DNA from: Uruburuella suis
Lineage (GTDB): Bacteria > Pseudomonadota > Gammaproteobacteria > Burkholderiales > Neisseriaceae
Assembly: GCF_004341385.1 (NCBI RefSeq)
Contig: NZ_SLXE01000012.1
Coordinates: forward strand, 1-64,000
DNA length: 64,000 nt
Reading direction: 5' to 3'
A program made the position numbers and the translations under genes. The notes beneath the pieces were generated by a model. That model did no database searches, had not been told where the DNA came from, and saw only the letters and a list, made by a program, of their open reading frames with translations. Positions 7,600 to 16,718 of the stretch are shown here, piece by piece; position 1 is the stretch's first letter, and the number at the start of each line of letters is the position of its first letter.

Positions 7600-8802
7600 T
7601 TACAGCTCGATGCCTTTGAGCTTGGCCACGGTGTTGATGTCTTTATCGCCGCGGCCGGAAAGGTTAACCAAAATCACCTGCTCTTTGCCCATCTTCGGTG
7701 CTTCGGCCACCGCCCACGCCAGCGCATGGCTGCTTTCGAGCGCGGGGATAATGCCTTCGTATTGGCACAGCAAATCAAAAGCCGCCAAGGCCGCATCGTC
7801 ATCGGCGGCGTGATATTCCACCCGGCCGATGTCGGCCAAATGGCTGTGTTCGGGGCCGATGCCCGGGTAATCGAGGCCGGCAGACACCGAATGCGTGCCC
7901 AGCACCTGGCCGTTGTCATCCTGCATCAAATAGCTGCGAAAGCCGTGCAACACACCGATGGGTGCGTGGCTGGTAATCGGTGCGGCATGCTCGTGCGTGT
8001 CCACACCATGCCCGCCCGCTTCCACGCCCACCAAGCGCACGCCCGCCTCTTCGATATAAGGATAAAATAAGCCGATGGCATTGGAGCCGCCGCCCACGCA
8101 GGCCACGGCCACATCGGGCTGGCGGCCGATGGCTTCGAGCATTTGCGTTTTCGCTTCATTGCCGATCACACATTGAAAATCGCGCACCATCTCGGGATAA
8201 GGCGCGGGGCCCGCCGCCGTGCCGATGATGTAAAACGTGTCATCCACGCAGGCCACCCATTCGCGCATGGCTTCGTTCATCGCATCTTTGAGCGTGCGCG
8301 AGCCGCTTTCCACGCCCACCACATTGGCACCGAGCAGCTTCATCCGAAACACATTGGGTGCTTGACGCTGAATATCGTCCGCCCCCATATACACATGACA
8401 TTCCATGCCGAAACGCGCCGCCACCGTGGCCGAAGCCACGCCGTGCTGGCCGGCGCCGGTTTCCGCAATCACGCGTTTTTTGCCCATGCGCCGCGCCAGC
8501 AAAGCCTGGCCGATGGTGTTGTTGACCTTATGCGCGCCGGTGTGGTTGAGGTCTTCGCGCTTCAGATAAATCTGTGCGCCGCCCAAATGCTCGCTCAGGC
8601 GCTGCGCATGATAAACCGGGCTGGGGCGGCCGACATAATGCTGCAAATCATGATGAAATTCTGCCCAAAAATCAGGGTCTTGCTTGGCTTCGCGATAAGC
8701 ATCGGCCAATTCTTGCAGCGCCGGAATCAATGTTTCCGACACATACACACCGCCGTGTTCGCCAAAAAAACCCTGCTCGTTGGGAGAATGATAATTTTTC
8801 AT
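7600..8802 (-). CDS. trpB: Tryptophan synthase beta chain
   Basis: TrpB condenses indole with L-serine to give tryptophan, using PLP, in an alpha2-beta2 complex with TrpA. The 400-residue product starts [18 protein letters not shown], the family N-terminus, with an AAGGAC ribosome site; upstream in-frame residues are not part of it. The PLP lysine is K92 in [11 protein letters not shown], and the phosphate-binding GGGSNA is near residue 235. trpA is not next to it in this window; trpF lies upstream on the same strand across a 422-nt repeat-filled gap with a terminator-like DUS pair, so joint transcription is doubtful. Confidence 0.97.
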   Translation of the reverse strand: MKNYHSPNEQGFFGEHGGVYVSETLIPALQELADAYREAKQDPDFWAEFHHDLQHYVGRPSPVYHAQRLSEHLGGAQIYLKREDLNHTGAHKVNNTIGQALLARRMGKKRVIAETGAGQHGVASATVAARFGMECHVYMGADDIQRQAPNVFRMKLLGANVVGVESGSRTLKDAMNEAMREWVACVDDTFYIIGTAAGPAPYPEMVRDFQCVIGNEAKTQMLEAIGRQPDVAVACVGGGSNAIGLFYPYIEEAGVRLVGVEAGGHGVDTHEHAAPITSHAPIGVLHGFRSYLMQDDNGQVLGTHSVSAGLDYPGIGPEHSHLADIGRVEYHAADDDAALAAFDLLCQYEGIIPALESSHALAWAVAEAPKMGKEQVILVNLSGRGDKDINTVAKLKGIEL

Positions 8803-8826
8803 GTTTTGTCCTTTGAAAATCAGCTT

Positions 8827-8859
8827 TTCAGACGGCCTTTTCCAAACAGGCCGTCTGAA
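8827..8859. terminator. Inverted DUS pair upstream of trpB
   Basis: DUS copies 8827-8838 and 8848-8859 lie 25 nt before the trpB start on the minus strand, so they could attenuate read-through from trpF. Confidence 0.5.
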
Positions 8860-9224
8860 AATAGAAAATGCGCCCTTTATTGCGCGGCGGCTGCGTGCTG
8901 CAAAACGTTTCACAAAACAGAGCCGCCGGCTGTGCAGTTGTGTAGGTGGGATGCTTAAATCCGACGCCTGCTCGAAGAACAAGTGCATATACGCTAAGTG
9001 TTCGGCCTTAAAAACCGAATATCGAGCTCAAGAATCTTATATAGTGGCCTGCATAAAAAAAGTGATGCGGCGGGTAGCTTGGGTTGAAAACCCAACAAAT
9101 CCACAAGCCGTCTGAAACCTTGGGTTTCGCAACCCAACCCACGCTGTTTCAGAATGCAGTCGTGTCCCTTTTTCTTGCATTACACTATAATCGAAAAAGC
9201 GATATATGCTTAATCAAACTTTCC
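8860..9224. other. trpF-trpB gap with repeats
   Basis: No gene seen. Around 8940-8995 there is a worn half of the GTAGGTCGGATTC module, and 9042-9187 is a family C MITE. Confidence 0.6.
9042..9187. mobile_element. Family C MITE, 146-bp copy
   Basis: Begins TAGTGGCCTGCATAAAAAAAG and ends TTGCATTACACTA, flanked by TA on each side. The interior holds TTGGGTTGAAAACCCAAC and a degenerate DUS (AAGCCGTCTGAA), as in the other copies. Confidence 0.75.
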
Positions 9225-9854
9225 TCATTGCTTTTGCGCTTCCCGCACCACCGCCATAAAAGCCGCCATTTTTTGCGGGCATTTCACCCCCGGCGCGCTT
9301 TCCACGCCGCTGGAAATATCCACGGCGTCGGCACCGGCAATGCGCAGCGCCTCAGCCACATTTTCAGGCGTGAGCCCGCCCGACAATATCCAGTGGCCGC
9401 TCAAATTTTCCGGCAGCATCTGCCAATCGAAGCGCTGCCCTGTACCGCCATATTCGCCTTCCACATAAGCATCCAACAAAAGCGCGCGGGCATCGGCAAA
9501 CTCAGCCGCCGCAGCGGCAATATCCTGCGCATGGCGTACGCGCACGGCTTTCAGATAAGGGCGCTCAAAGCGGCGGCAGAATTCGGGCGGCTCATCACCG
9601 TGAAACTGGATAATATCCACCGGCACCTGCCGCAACACTTCACGGATACGGGCTTCGGTTTCGTTCACAAACAAAGCCGCCACGCTCACAAACGGCGGCA
9701 AAGCGCGCACCACCGCCTGCGCAGCTTCAATCGTTACAAAACGGCGGCTTTTTTCATAAAACACCAGCCCCACCGCATCCACGCCGAGCCGGGCGGCTTC
9801 GGCAGCATCTTCGGGGCGGGTGAAGCCGCAAATTTTGGTGCGGATTTTCGACAT
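9225..9854 (-). CDS. trpF: Phosphoribosylanthranilate isomerase
   Basis: TrpF performs the Amadori rearrangement of phosphoribosylanthranilate in tryptophan synthesis. It is a 209-residue single TIM barrel of normal length. The catalytic cysteine is C9 in KICGFT, the substrate strand is DIIQFHGDE, and the catalytic aspartate lies in AVDISSGVE near the C-terminus, with LSGGLTPEN as the phosphate-binding loop. It is monofunctional (no TrpC fused). Confidence 0.96.
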   Translation of the reverse strand: MSKIRTKICGFTRPEDAAEAARLGVDAVGLVFYEKSRRFVTIEAAQAVVRALPPFVSVAALFVNETEARIREVLRQVPVDIIQFHGDEPPEFCRRFERPYLKAVRVRHAQDIAAAAAEFADARALLLDAYVEGEYGGTGQRFDWQMLPENLSGHWILSGGLTPENVAEALRIAGADAVDISSGVESAPGVKCPQKMAAFMAVVREAQKQ

Positions 9855-9990
9855 AATATATCCACTCTCGCAGCCGCCCGCAGGCGGCTGACCATCATTT
9901 TGCTACAAAGGTAAAAGGCCGTCTGAAAGGATTGTTTCTTATTTCTTTCAACCCAAAGCTTTGCGTAGCAAGCACTTCATCCAAATCATT

Positions 9991-10155
9991 GTTTCAACGC
10001 ACAGCCGCCCGAAGGCGACTGGGGCTGACGGGGATCGAACCCGCATATTCTGCTTGGTTTCAACTCACAGCCACCCGAAGGCGGCTGGTCGTTTTCTGCC
10101 GGCTATTGCTCCCAGTCGAACTTGTTTCAACGCACTGCCGCCCGCACCCCACTCG
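9991..10155. CRISPR. Orphan CRISPR remnant, three 32-nt repeats
   Basis: Repeats start at 9991, 10057 and 10124 with GTTTCAACNCAC; spacers are 34 and 35 nt. The repeat interior CAGCCGCC-CGAA-GGCGGCTG forms an 8-bp hairpin, with one mismatch in each of the first two copies. The third repeat is degenerate after GCCGCCCG, as expected for a terminal repeat. Repeat and spacer sizes fit subtype I-C. There are no cas genes in the window. A lone palindrome of the same core (CAGCCGCCCGCAGGCGGCTG, 9871-9890) lies 131 bp upstream and may be an older, eroded repeat. Confidence 0.75.
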
Positions 10156-10181
10156 CTACCTTTTCAGACGGCCTATCTCAC

Positions 10182-10997
10182 TCAAAACCACAGCCACTCC
10201 GGCGGCGGCGGCGTGGCCACGCCCCATTCCGGCGGGTAATCCACGCCGGTGAGGTAAAGGCCGTCGGGCATAAAAGTGGGCGGCGCTTTCAAGCGGCTTT
10301 TTTCGGCCAGCAAAGCGGCAAACCCGGCCACGCTCATGCGCCCGCTGCCCACATACACCAGCGCGCCGACAATATTGCGCACCATATGGTGCAAAAAAGC
10401 ATTGCCGTGCAAATCCAGCGCCATCAGATCGGCGCTGCCTTGCAAGGAAGCGCTGTAGAGCGTTTTGACAGGCGATTTGGCCTGGCAGGCCGCAGCGCGA
10501 AAGCTGGAAAAATCATGTTTGCCCACCAAGAGCGCCACAGCCTCTTGCATCGCAGCCAGGCAAAGCGGCGTGTGCGTCCAGCCCACTTTGCCCAACAGCA
10601 GCGGCGGGCGCACCGGCGTGGATTGCAACACATAACGGTAGCGGCGGCCGAATGCATCAAAACGCGCGTGAAAACGCGCATCCACACGCTGCGCCCGCCA
10701 CACCGCCACACCTTCAGGCAAATGTGCATTCACACCGCGTATCCATGCCTGCTCGCTGCGCTCGGCCGCGGTGTCGAAATGCACCACTTGCGCGGTGGCA
10801 TGCACGCCGGTGTCGGTGCGCCCGGCGGCAATGGTGTGCATCGGCGCACATGCAATGCGGCTCAAAGCCTGCTCCAGCGCCGCTTGCACGGTAGCCACGC
10901 CGCCGGCCTGCTTTTGCCAGCCGTAAAAGCGGCTGCCGTCATACGAGAGGGTCAACGCCCAACGTTGAACGGGCGGCAGTGTGTGTTCGAGCGGCAT
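10182..10997 (-). CDS. truA: tRNA pseudouridine(38-40) synthase
   Basis: TruA isomerises uridines 38-40 in the anticodon stem of many tRNAs. The 271-residue product has the family landmarks: [12 protein letters not shown] at the N-terminus, the catalytic aspartate D62 in [15 protein letters not shown] in the centre and [13 protein letters not shown] in the second lobe. Length is normal. A TATAAT-like hexamer on the minus strand (11023-11028) could be its promoter. It follows the tspA/fimV gene on the same strand, across a gap with a transposon-like repeat. Confidence 0.96.
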   Translation of the reverse strand: MPLEHTLPPVQRWALTLSYDGSRFYGWQKQAGGVATVQAALEQALSRIACAPMHTIAAGRTDTGVHATAQVVHFDTAAERSEQAWIRGVNAHLPEGVAVWRAQRVDARFHARFDAFGRRYRYVLQSTPVRPPLLLGKVGWTHTPLCLAAMQEAVALLVGKHDFSSFRAAACQAKSPVKTLYSASLQGSADLMALDLHGNAFLHHMVRNIVGALVYVGSGRMSVAGFAALLAEKSRLKAPPTFMPDGLYLTGVDYPPEWGVATPPPPEWLWF

Positions 10998-11179
10998 GGC
11001 AGCGCTTTTAAAGTAAAGCGGCCATTATATCGCGAATCATGCGCACCATCCTACCGCGGCAAGGAATATGGCCGGATGGCACAGCGGAAAACCTGTCCGC
11101 CGGCACCGCCGCTCGGCTGCATTTTGCTTCACGCCTTACGTCAAGCCAAATAAATAAGCCATGATAAATATTACATGCG

Positions 11180-11208
11180 AGGCCGTCTGAAAACCTTTCA
11201 GACGGCCT
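11180..11208. terminator. Inverted DUS pair
   Basis: 12-bp stem from DUS 11180-11191 and its complement 11197-11208, between fimV and truA. Confidence 0.55.
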
Positions 11209-11279
11209 TTGCTTCAGATTTCAAGCACAACACTTGCAAGTCGGAAGATTGTCTGCGGCTCTGCCGTTTGGCTGTTTTA

Positions 11280-11380
11280 TACCAATTCAAAAAAGGAAGT
11301 TAACAAGGCGGAAGCCTGCGACAGTACAGATAGTACGGCAAGGCGAGACAACGAAGTTAGGTTATTTTTTTGGATTGGTA
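11280..11380. mobile_element. Family A MITE, 101 bp
   Basis: TACCAATTCAAAAAA...TTTGGATTGGTA, flanked by the direct repeat TTA on both sides (11277-11279 and 11381-11383). Core GGCGGAAGCCTGCGACAG and AGATAGTACGGCAAGGCGAG, same orientation as the copy at 7362. Confidence 0.9.
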
Positions 11381-11445
11381 TTATTTTTTAGAGCGGGTGC
11401 AATTGAGTTTCCTCACCACACCAATCAAAAGGCCGTCTGAAACAT

Positions 11446-11475
11446 AAAAAGCCCGAGTGTTCACCCGGGCTTTTT
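11446..11475 (-). terminator. Intrinsic terminator of fimV/tspA
   Basis: On the minus strand AAAAAGCCCGGGTGAA-type stem with a GCCCG/CGGGC core and a T run, 10 nt past the stop codon. Confidence 0.8.
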
Positions 11476-11484
11476 CAAACAATA

Positions 11485-13548
11485 TCAGGAAGCATCCAGC
11501 TCATCCAACAGCGCTTGGGCTTTCGCCAAAATGCCGCCGTCTGATTCTTCCATCAACTCCAGCAAAGTATCGCGTGCGGCTTCGGGGTCGCCGATTTCGA
11601 TATACATTTTCGCCAACTCGTATTTGGCTTCCAACGGTGCAGTCATGCCCACCGATTCGGTGATAAAGCCGGTTTCGGCGCGCTCGCCTGCCGCTTCGGC
11701 AGCAGATTCATCCCACTCGATGACAGCCGGTGCGCCCTCATCAAGCGTAATGCCGCCTGCATCGGCAGCCACATCATCGCCCTCTTGCATGGCAATGGCG
11801 CTTTCCGCTTCGGCATACCAGCTTTCGGTGGCCGGCTCATCGGCCACACCGGCCATTTGGTCGGTGCGTTTCGCCTCGTCGGCTTCAGTGTCGAACTCGA
11901 GCGGCGCGAAAGGATCTTCTTCGGCAGCACTTGCTTTTTCGTCAACTGCAAAATCAGCATCTGCAATGTCCGCAGTTTTTGCATCAACCTCTGCCCAAGC
12001 AGCAGGTTCAACGGCTTCAGGCTCAGCCTGCACCGCAATATCAGCCACTGAGGCAGCCGCGGCCACAGGCGTTTCAAGCTGCGGCTCATCCGGCTCATAC
12101 ACGCTCTCGGTGGATTCAAGCTGCTCCCAATCCACTTCTTTGCGCTGCTCGGTGGCTTCATCACGCGTGATTGCGCCCGACAAAATACCGTTTTGCTGGC
12201 TGTCGATGCTGCCTAAATCCAAGTTGATGCTGTCATCAGCTTCTTTAACAACGGCAACTTTTTCTACATCGGTGAAGAAAATATCATCGTCAAAATCATC
12301 TTCCACTTCCAAGCCGCTGCTCTCGCTTTTGCCTTTGCCCTCTGTGGCGACTTTGCCGGCGGCCAAGGTGGCTGCGGCTTCTGCACGGGTAAGCGGCGCA
12401 TTGTTGCTCGGGCGCGCAACCGGCTGATGGGTGCGAATGCCTTCTTCAGAAGCAGAAGCCTTCTCAACCGGCGCATCTGCTGCCGCACCGGATTGGGCGT
12501 CAAACGGAGAAGTCTCGTCCTCTTCTTCCTTAAACACCACCGTTTTGTGTTTTTTGCCCAACATTTTGGACAACATCCACAATGCAATCAAACCCAAACC
12601 GCCCAGCAGCAACCAGCGCCACCAAGAGCCGCTTTCGCGCGGCTCGGGCTCAGGCTCGGTTTGCGGCGCAGGCACCACCACCGGCTCGGAAGCCGGCTGC
12701 GCCACGGCCTCAGAAGCGGTTACAACGGGTGCAGAAGCCTCCATCGGTGCCGCAACAGGCGCTGATGCGGGCTCGGCAACCGGCTCGGAAGCCGCAGGCG
12801 TGGGCACAGGCTCTGCCGGTGTAACCGGCACCGGTTCACCCGGTTTCGCCAGACGGTGCAATTCTTCGGCAGCCGGAATATTCAGCACATTGCCCGGCCA
12901 AATGCGGTCGGGGCTGCCTGATTCGAAAATTTCAGGGTTGGCCTGCACCAAGGCCAGCATGGTTTGGCGTGTGCTCAGCCCGGCCGGCCGCACGCGGCTG
13001 GCGATGCCCATCAGGGTTTCACCCGAGCGCACCGTGTATTCTCCGGCGGCAACGCGGGTGTTTTGGCGCTCCGGCGCTTTGGCGGGTGCCGGGCGGTTTT
13101 GCGCTGCGCGGGGTGCAGCGGCGGCACGGCTGCCGTGCTCGCTTGCGCGCGTAGCCGGCTCATCGGCCTGGCGCACCGGCGCACGATTGGCGGTGCTGCC
13201 CGATGCATAGCCCGGCGGGTCGATAATGGCGGTGTATTGGCGCGCCTGTGCGCCCACACCCATTTGGAAAACCAGCACCGGATCGCGCACGGCGCCGCTG
13301 GAGCGGATGCTCACAATAGCATTGTCGCCCGATTTGCGCACACTGGTGCTCAAACGGTTGTCGGAAATGCTGGCTTTGCCGCCGCTCAGCAATATTTTGG
13401 CCTCATCGCCGGTAACCGTTACCGTGCCGGAAAAAGGCTCGCCTAAATGAGATTGAACGTTCAAACCACCCAGCCCGGCCACGGCACTGAATGAGGCCAT
13501 CAGCGCCACCGAAGCGGCGATCATTTTGATTCGACGATTATTTTTCAA
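11485..13548 (-). CDS. tspA: FimV/HubP-family polar landmark protein (TspA)
   Basis: A 687-residue inner-membrane protein with a large periplasmic part. A signal-like segment covers residues 8-25 (IKMIAASVALMASFSAVAG), followed by the FimV N-terminal region GGLNVQSHLGEPFSGTV. A LysM peptidoglycan-binding domain covers about 171-226 (YTVRSGETLMGIASR), then a Pro/Ala/Glu-rich linker and one membrane segment at about 309-330 (WWRWLLLGGLGLIALWML). The cytoplasmic tail is very acidic and ends in a TPR-like FimV C-terminal motif (AKYELAKMYIEIGDPEAARDTLLE). Relatives organise cell poles and type IV pili; the neisserial member is TspA, a T-cell antigen needed for adhesion. Confidence 0.93.
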   Translation of the reverse strand: MKNNRRIKMIAASVALMASFSAVAGLGGLNVQSHLGEPFSGTVTVTGDEAKILLSGGKASISDNRLSTSVRKSGDNAIVSIRSSGAVRDPVLVFQMGVGAQARQYTAIIDPPGYASGSTANRAPVRQADEPATRASEHGSRAAAAPRAAQNRPAPAKAPERQNTRVAAGEYTVRSGETLMGIASRVRPAGLSTRQTMLALVQANPEIFESGSPDRIWPGNVLNIPAAEELHRLAKPGEPVPVTPAEPVPTPAASEPVAEPASAPVAAPMEASAPVVTASEAVAQPASEPVVVPAPQTEPEPEPRESGSWWRWLLLGGLGLIALWMLSKMLGKKHKTVVFKEEEDETSPFDAQSGAAADAPVEKASASEEGIRTHQPVARPSNNAPLTRAEAAATLAAGKVATEGKGKSESSGLEVEDDFDDDIFFTDVEKVAVVKEADDSINLDLGSIDSQQNGILSGAITRDEATEQRKEVDWEQLESTESVYEPDEPQLETPVAAAASVADIAVQAEPEAVEPAAWAEVDAKTADIADADFAVDEKASAAEEDPFAPLEFDTEADEAKRTDQMAGVADEPATESWYAEAESAIAMQEGDDVAADAGGITLDEGAPAVIEWDESAAEAAGERAETGFITESVGMTAPLEAKYELAKMYIEIGDPEAARDTLLELMEESDGGILAKAQALLDELDAS

Positions 13549-13833
13549 AACTTATGTCCCCTGTTGGATTGCAGCGCAGCTGCCAGACTTTTGCGTACCC
13601 TGCATGATATATTCGAATCGCTTACTCTGCCAAGCCATCTTGCTAATTTATGTTAAAACAAATGCCGCAATGCGGCTTTATAGCCACGCCAAGCAGGCAT
13701 TGCGGCCGGCATAAAATGAAAAATCGGGTTAAGCGGGTACAAAAGGCGGCGCACTTTGCCAAGATAAATGATGCAAAAGCGGCCGCGTGAATGTATGATT
13801 ATCGTTTGCATGCATTTCAACAACCCTGTTTAC

Positions 13834-14370
13834 ATGAAAATATTAAGCGATTTGCTGGCGGTTATCCTTTTTTTCGCCACCTACACTCTCACCAAAAATA
13901 TCGTATGGGCCACGGCCGTGGCGCTGGTTATCGGCGTGTTGCAGGCGGCCTTTACCTGGATTCGGCACAAAAAGCTCGACACCATGCAGTGGGTAAGCTT
14001 GGCCCTGATTGTGGTGTTTGGCGGGGCCACCATTTTGCTGCACGATGCCCGTTTTATTATGTGGAAGCCGACGCTTTTGTTTTGGGTGGGTGCGCTGGTG
14101 CTGCTGGCCAGCCATTTGATGGGCAAAAACGGACTCAAAGCGATGATGGGCAAAGAAATCACCCTGCCGGAGGGCGTGTGGCGCAAGCTCACTTTTGCCT
14201 GGCTGGCTTTTTTGGTGCTGATGGGCTTGGTTAACCTTTTTGTCGCTTATACCTTCACCGAAGCCCAATGGGTAAATTACAAACTTTTCGGCTCCACCGC
14301 CCTGATGATTGTGTTTTTTATCGCTCAAGGCATGTATTTGAGCCGTTTTCTTCCGCAGGAGAACAAATAA
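13834..14370 (+). CDS. yciB: Septation/intracellular-septum protein A (YciB family)
   Basis: A polytopic inner-membrane protein of 178 residues, normal for YciB. The N-terminus MKILSDLLAVILFFATYTLTKNI, the IWRHKK-like loop (WIRHKKLDTMQWVS) and WKPTLLFW are family signatures; five hydrophobic segments can be seen. I chose the ATG at 13834 because it begins this conserved start; the longer frame adds 22 unrelated residues. YciB acts in envelope integrity and septum formation. Its stop overlaps the yciI start by 1 nt. Confidence 0.94.
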   Translation: MKILSDLLAVILFFATYTLTKNIVWATAVALVIGVLQAAFTWIRHKKLDTMQWVSLALIVVFGGATILLHDARFIMWKPTLLFWVGALVLLASHLMGKNGLKAMMGKEITLPEGVWRKLTFAWLAFLVLMGLVNLFVAYTFTEAQWVNYKLFGSTALMIVFFIAQGMYLSRFLPQENK

Positions 14371-14660
14371 TGGAATATTATATGTTGTTGGCCACAGATG
14401 CCGATGATGCGCATGAAGCGCGCATGAGCGCACGTGCCGGCCATTTGCAGCGCCTCGAAGCGCTCAAAGCGGAAGGCCGGCTGCTTATCGCCGGCCCCAA
14501 CCCGTTGCCCGACAATCCCGAGCGTTTTTCCGGCAGCCTGATTGTTGCCCAATTCGCTTCACTCGACGATGCACAAAGCTGGGCCGAGCAAGACCCTTAT
14601 GTGGATGCCGGCGTGTATGACGAAATTTTGATCAAACCTTTCAAAGCCGTGTTCAAATGA
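14370..14660 (+). CDS. yciI: YciI family protein
   Basis: 96 residues with the YciI pattern: MEYYMLLATD at the start, RAGHLQRLEALKAEGRLLIAGP with the conserved His, and DDAQSWAEQDPYVDAGV with the Asp. The family has a dimeric ferredoxin-like fold, and its reaction is uncertain. It sits between yciB (1-nt overlap) and bolA (4-nt overlap), so the three are translationally coupled. Confidence 0.93.
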   Translation: MEYYMLLATDADDAHEARMSARAGHLQRLEALKAEGRLLIAGPNPLPDNPERFSGSLIVAQFASLDDAQSWAEQDPYVDAGVYDEILIKPFKAVFK

Positions 14661-14929
14661 GCCCCATGCAACAGCAAATCGAGCAACGCCTGCAACATTT
14701 GGCCGTAGAAGTGTTCGAATTTCGCGACGACAGCCACTTGCACGCCGGCCATGCCGGCAATCAGGGCGGCGGCCATTACGCCTTACTCGTGGTGAGCGAA
14801 AAGTTTAAAGATGTTTCGCGCATCAACCGCCAGCGCATGGTAAAAGAAGCCTTGCACGATTTGTTTTCAGACGGCCTCATTCATGCATTAAGCATCAAAG
14901 CCGCCACACCCGATGAATATTTCAGCTAA
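14657..14929 (+). CDS. bolA: BolA family protein
   Basis: 90 residues. The BolA core is visible: HLHAGHAGNQGGGHYALLVVSEKF with conserved histidines, then RINRQRMVKEAL, the loop-helix unit that contacts monothiol glutaredoxin and [2Fe-2S]. A DUS lies inside the coding sequence and encodes FSDGL near residues 70-74. It is coupled to yciI by an ATGA overlap. Confidence 0.93.
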   Translation: MSPMQQQIEQRLQHLAVEVFEFRDDSHLHAGHAGNQGGGHYALLVVSEKFKDVSRINRQRMVKEALHDLFSDGLIHALSIKAATPDEYFS

Positions 14930-14963
14930 GCCGTTTTCATTTAAATTTACCGAGAATACCGAC

Positions 14964-15839
14964 ATGAAAAAAACTTATCTTACCTCTGCCCTGATGTTGG
15001 CCGCTTTTTCCGGCAGCCTGATGGCACAAACCCTGGTTACCGTAAACGGCACCAAAATCGACAGCAAAGAAATCGATGCGCAGGTGAAAATGCTGCAAAG
15101 CCAAAGCAACGGCCAGCTGCAAGACAGCCCGGCTCTGCGCCAAAACCTCACCCAACGCCAAGTAACCCAAACGCTGGTTACGCAAGAAGCCCGCCGCCTG
15201 AAGCTGGAGCAAAGCAGCCAATACAAGCAAGCGCTGGAGCAGGCTCGCGCAGCAGCCAAGCAAGACGGCTCCGACAAACAGCCCAACTTCAAACAACAAT
15301 GGGCGGTTTATGAAGGCGATTTGCTCGCCCAAGCCTATATGGCGCATGTGCTCACCAACAATCCGGTTACCGACAGCGACGTGCAGCGCGCCTACACCGA
15401 TTTCAGCAATTTCTATAAAGGCAGCCAAGAAGTGCAGCTGGGTGAAATCCTCACCCGCAGCAGCGCCGATGCCCAAAAAGCCGAAGCCGATCTGAAAGCC
15501 AAAAAAAGCTTTCAAACCGTGGCCCGCCAATACACCATCGATCCGCAAGGCAAGCAAAACGGCGGCATCGCCCAAAACTATGTGCGCCTGAAAGATTTGG
15601 AGCAAGGTGCGCCGGTGGTTTACGGCGCGGTGAAAGATTTGCGCAAAGGCGCTTACACCGCACCCCTGCAAAGCAACGACGGCCTTTATGCCATTTTTTA
15701 TGTGAATGACAAACGCGCCGTGAAGCTGCCCACTTTCGACGAAGCCAAACAAGGCTTGGCACAAGATCTGCAAACCGCCCGTATCGACCAAGCCGTGGCC
15801 GCCCTTTACCAAAAAGCCGACATCAAGTCCGCCAACTAA
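14964..15839 (+). CDS. Periplasmic parvulin-type peptidyl-prolyl isomerase
   Basis: 291 residues with a signal peptide (MKKTYLTSALMLAAFSGSLMAQ). The N-terminal helical chaperone part (about 22-150) is followed by a PpiC/rotamase domain (about 165-265: VQLGEILTRSSADAQKAEADL, GGIAQNYVRLKDL). It should assist folding of exported proteins in the periplasm. I chose the ATG at 14964 because it starts the signal peptide; the frame extends further up into bolA. It is followed after 12 nt by a second, related gene. Confidence 0.9.
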   Translation: MKKTYLTSALMLAAFSGSLMAQTLVTVNGTKIDSKEIDAQVKMLQSQSNGQLQDSPALRQNLTQRQVTQTLVTQEARRLKLEQSSQYKQALEQARAAAKQDGSDKQPNFKQQWAVYEGDLLAQAYMAHVLTNNPVTDSDVQRAYTDFSNFYKGSQEVQLGEILTRSSADAQKAEADLKAKKSFQTVARQYTIDPQGKQNGGIAQNYVRLKDLEQGAPVVYGAVKDLRKGAYTAPLQSNDGLYAIFYVNDKRAVKLPTFDEAKQGLAQDLQTARIDQAVAALYQKADIKSAN

Positions 15840-15851
15840 AGGGGAGCTGAG

Positions 15852-16619
15852 ATGAACAAACACACCACTTTGGCCGGCGCATTAGCGCTGGCTTTGGCCG
15901 GCTTTGCGCTCGCCCAAGCGCCGCAAATCGACAAAGGCCGCATCGACAGCATGGTGGCGCAAGTGCTCAAACAAGCCGATGCCGACCCCAACACCAGCCA
16001 TCAGCCCGACGGCGCGCAAATCCGCCGCGAAGTGACGCTGCAACTGCAAAGCCTGGAAGTGCTGAAAAACGAAGCCTTCAAAGCCGGCCTCGATAAAAAG
16101 CCCGAAGTGCAAAACCAGCTTAAAAACGTAGAAGCCCAATTTTACGCGGCTCAATACGTCAACCATCTGGAAAACAGCACCGAAGTAAACGAGGCCGAAG
16201 TGCGCGCCGCCTACGAGCAGCAAACCCGCATCATCAAATTGCAGCAAGTGCAGTTTGACAGCGCCCAAGCCGCCCGCGAGGCGCAGCAATTGCTGCTCAA
16301 AGGTATGAGCTTCGAAGCGCTGATGAAGCGCTACCCCAACCCCGAACAGCAATTTGACGACTTTATCTCACCGCAACAGCTGCCGCCCGACATGACCGCG
16401 CTTGCCCAAATGACCCGCGGCGAAGTCACCCGCGAGCCGGTGCTGCTCAACGGCAAATATTATCTTTTCAAGCTGGCCGCTGCCGAGCGCAACCCCGAAG
16501 CGCCGCCTTATGAAGTGATTAAATCCCAGCTCACACAGCAAGCCAAGCAGCAAAAAGTGCAGGCGCAAATCGAGCAGCTTTTGAAAAGCAACGGCATCGT
16601 GCCGCCCGAGAGCCGCTAA
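15852..16619 (+). CDS. SurA/PpiC-like periplasmic protein
   Basis: 255 residues, signal peptide MNKHTTLAGALALALAGFALAQ, and the same layout as the upstream parvulin: a helical N-terminal part (REVTLQLQSLEVLKNEAFKAGL) and a shorter, diverged PpiC-like C-terminal part (GMSFEALMKRYPNPEQQFDDFISPQQLP). Probably a tandem-duplication partner acting as a chaperone; isomerase activity is less certain. Good ribosome site (GGGGAG). Confidence 0.87.
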   Translation: MNKHTTLAGALALALAGFALAQAPQIDKGRIDSMVAQVLKQADADPNTSHQPDGAQIRREVTLQLQSLEVLKNEAFKAGLDKKPEVQNQLKNVEAQFYAAQYVNHLENSTEVNEAEVRAAYEQQTRIIKLQQVQFDSAQAAREAQQLLLKGMSFEALMKRYPNPEQQFDDFISPQQLPPDMTALAQMTRGEVTREPVLLNGKYYLFKLAAAERNPEAPPYEVIKSQLTQQAKQQKVQAQIEQLLKSNGIVPPESR

Positions 16620-16627
16620 AGCTCGCA

Positions 16628-16655
16628 AGGCCGTCTGAAAGCTTTCAGACGGCCT
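16628..16655. terminator. Inverted DUS pair after the parvulin operon
   Basis: DUS 16628-16639 and complement 16644-16655, 8 nt past the stop codon, followed by T-rich sequence. Confidence 0.7.
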
Positions 16656-16718
16656 TTTATATCAAACCTGAAACAACCTGACTGCATTATCTTGCCTTGC
16701 AGCATTAGCTGGAGCTTA

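Larger units (their letters stand above)
10998..11484. other. truA-fimV gap
   Basis: No gene supported. Contains a DUS pair (11180-11208), the family A MITE (11280-11380), a single DUS near 11430 and the fimV terminator. Confidence 0.6.

Noticed and set aside
8143..8958. 271-codon plus-strand frame over trpB
   Set aside because: Antisense to trpB; biased composition and no domain.
9871..9890. A fourth CRISPR repeat upstream of the array
   Set aside because: The hairpin core matches but the GTTTCAAC part is missing and the distance to repeat 1 (131 bp) needs a lost unit; mentioned only as a possible relic.
10020..10060. A real tRNA gene overlapping the CRISPR remnant
   Set aside because: Only the T arm and part of the anticodon arm are present; the 5' half is replaced by a CRISPR repeat, so no cloverleaf can form.
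14850..14900. Frameshift or insertion in bolA at the internal DUS
   Set aside because: The frame continues through the DUS as FSDGL and the protein has normal length.
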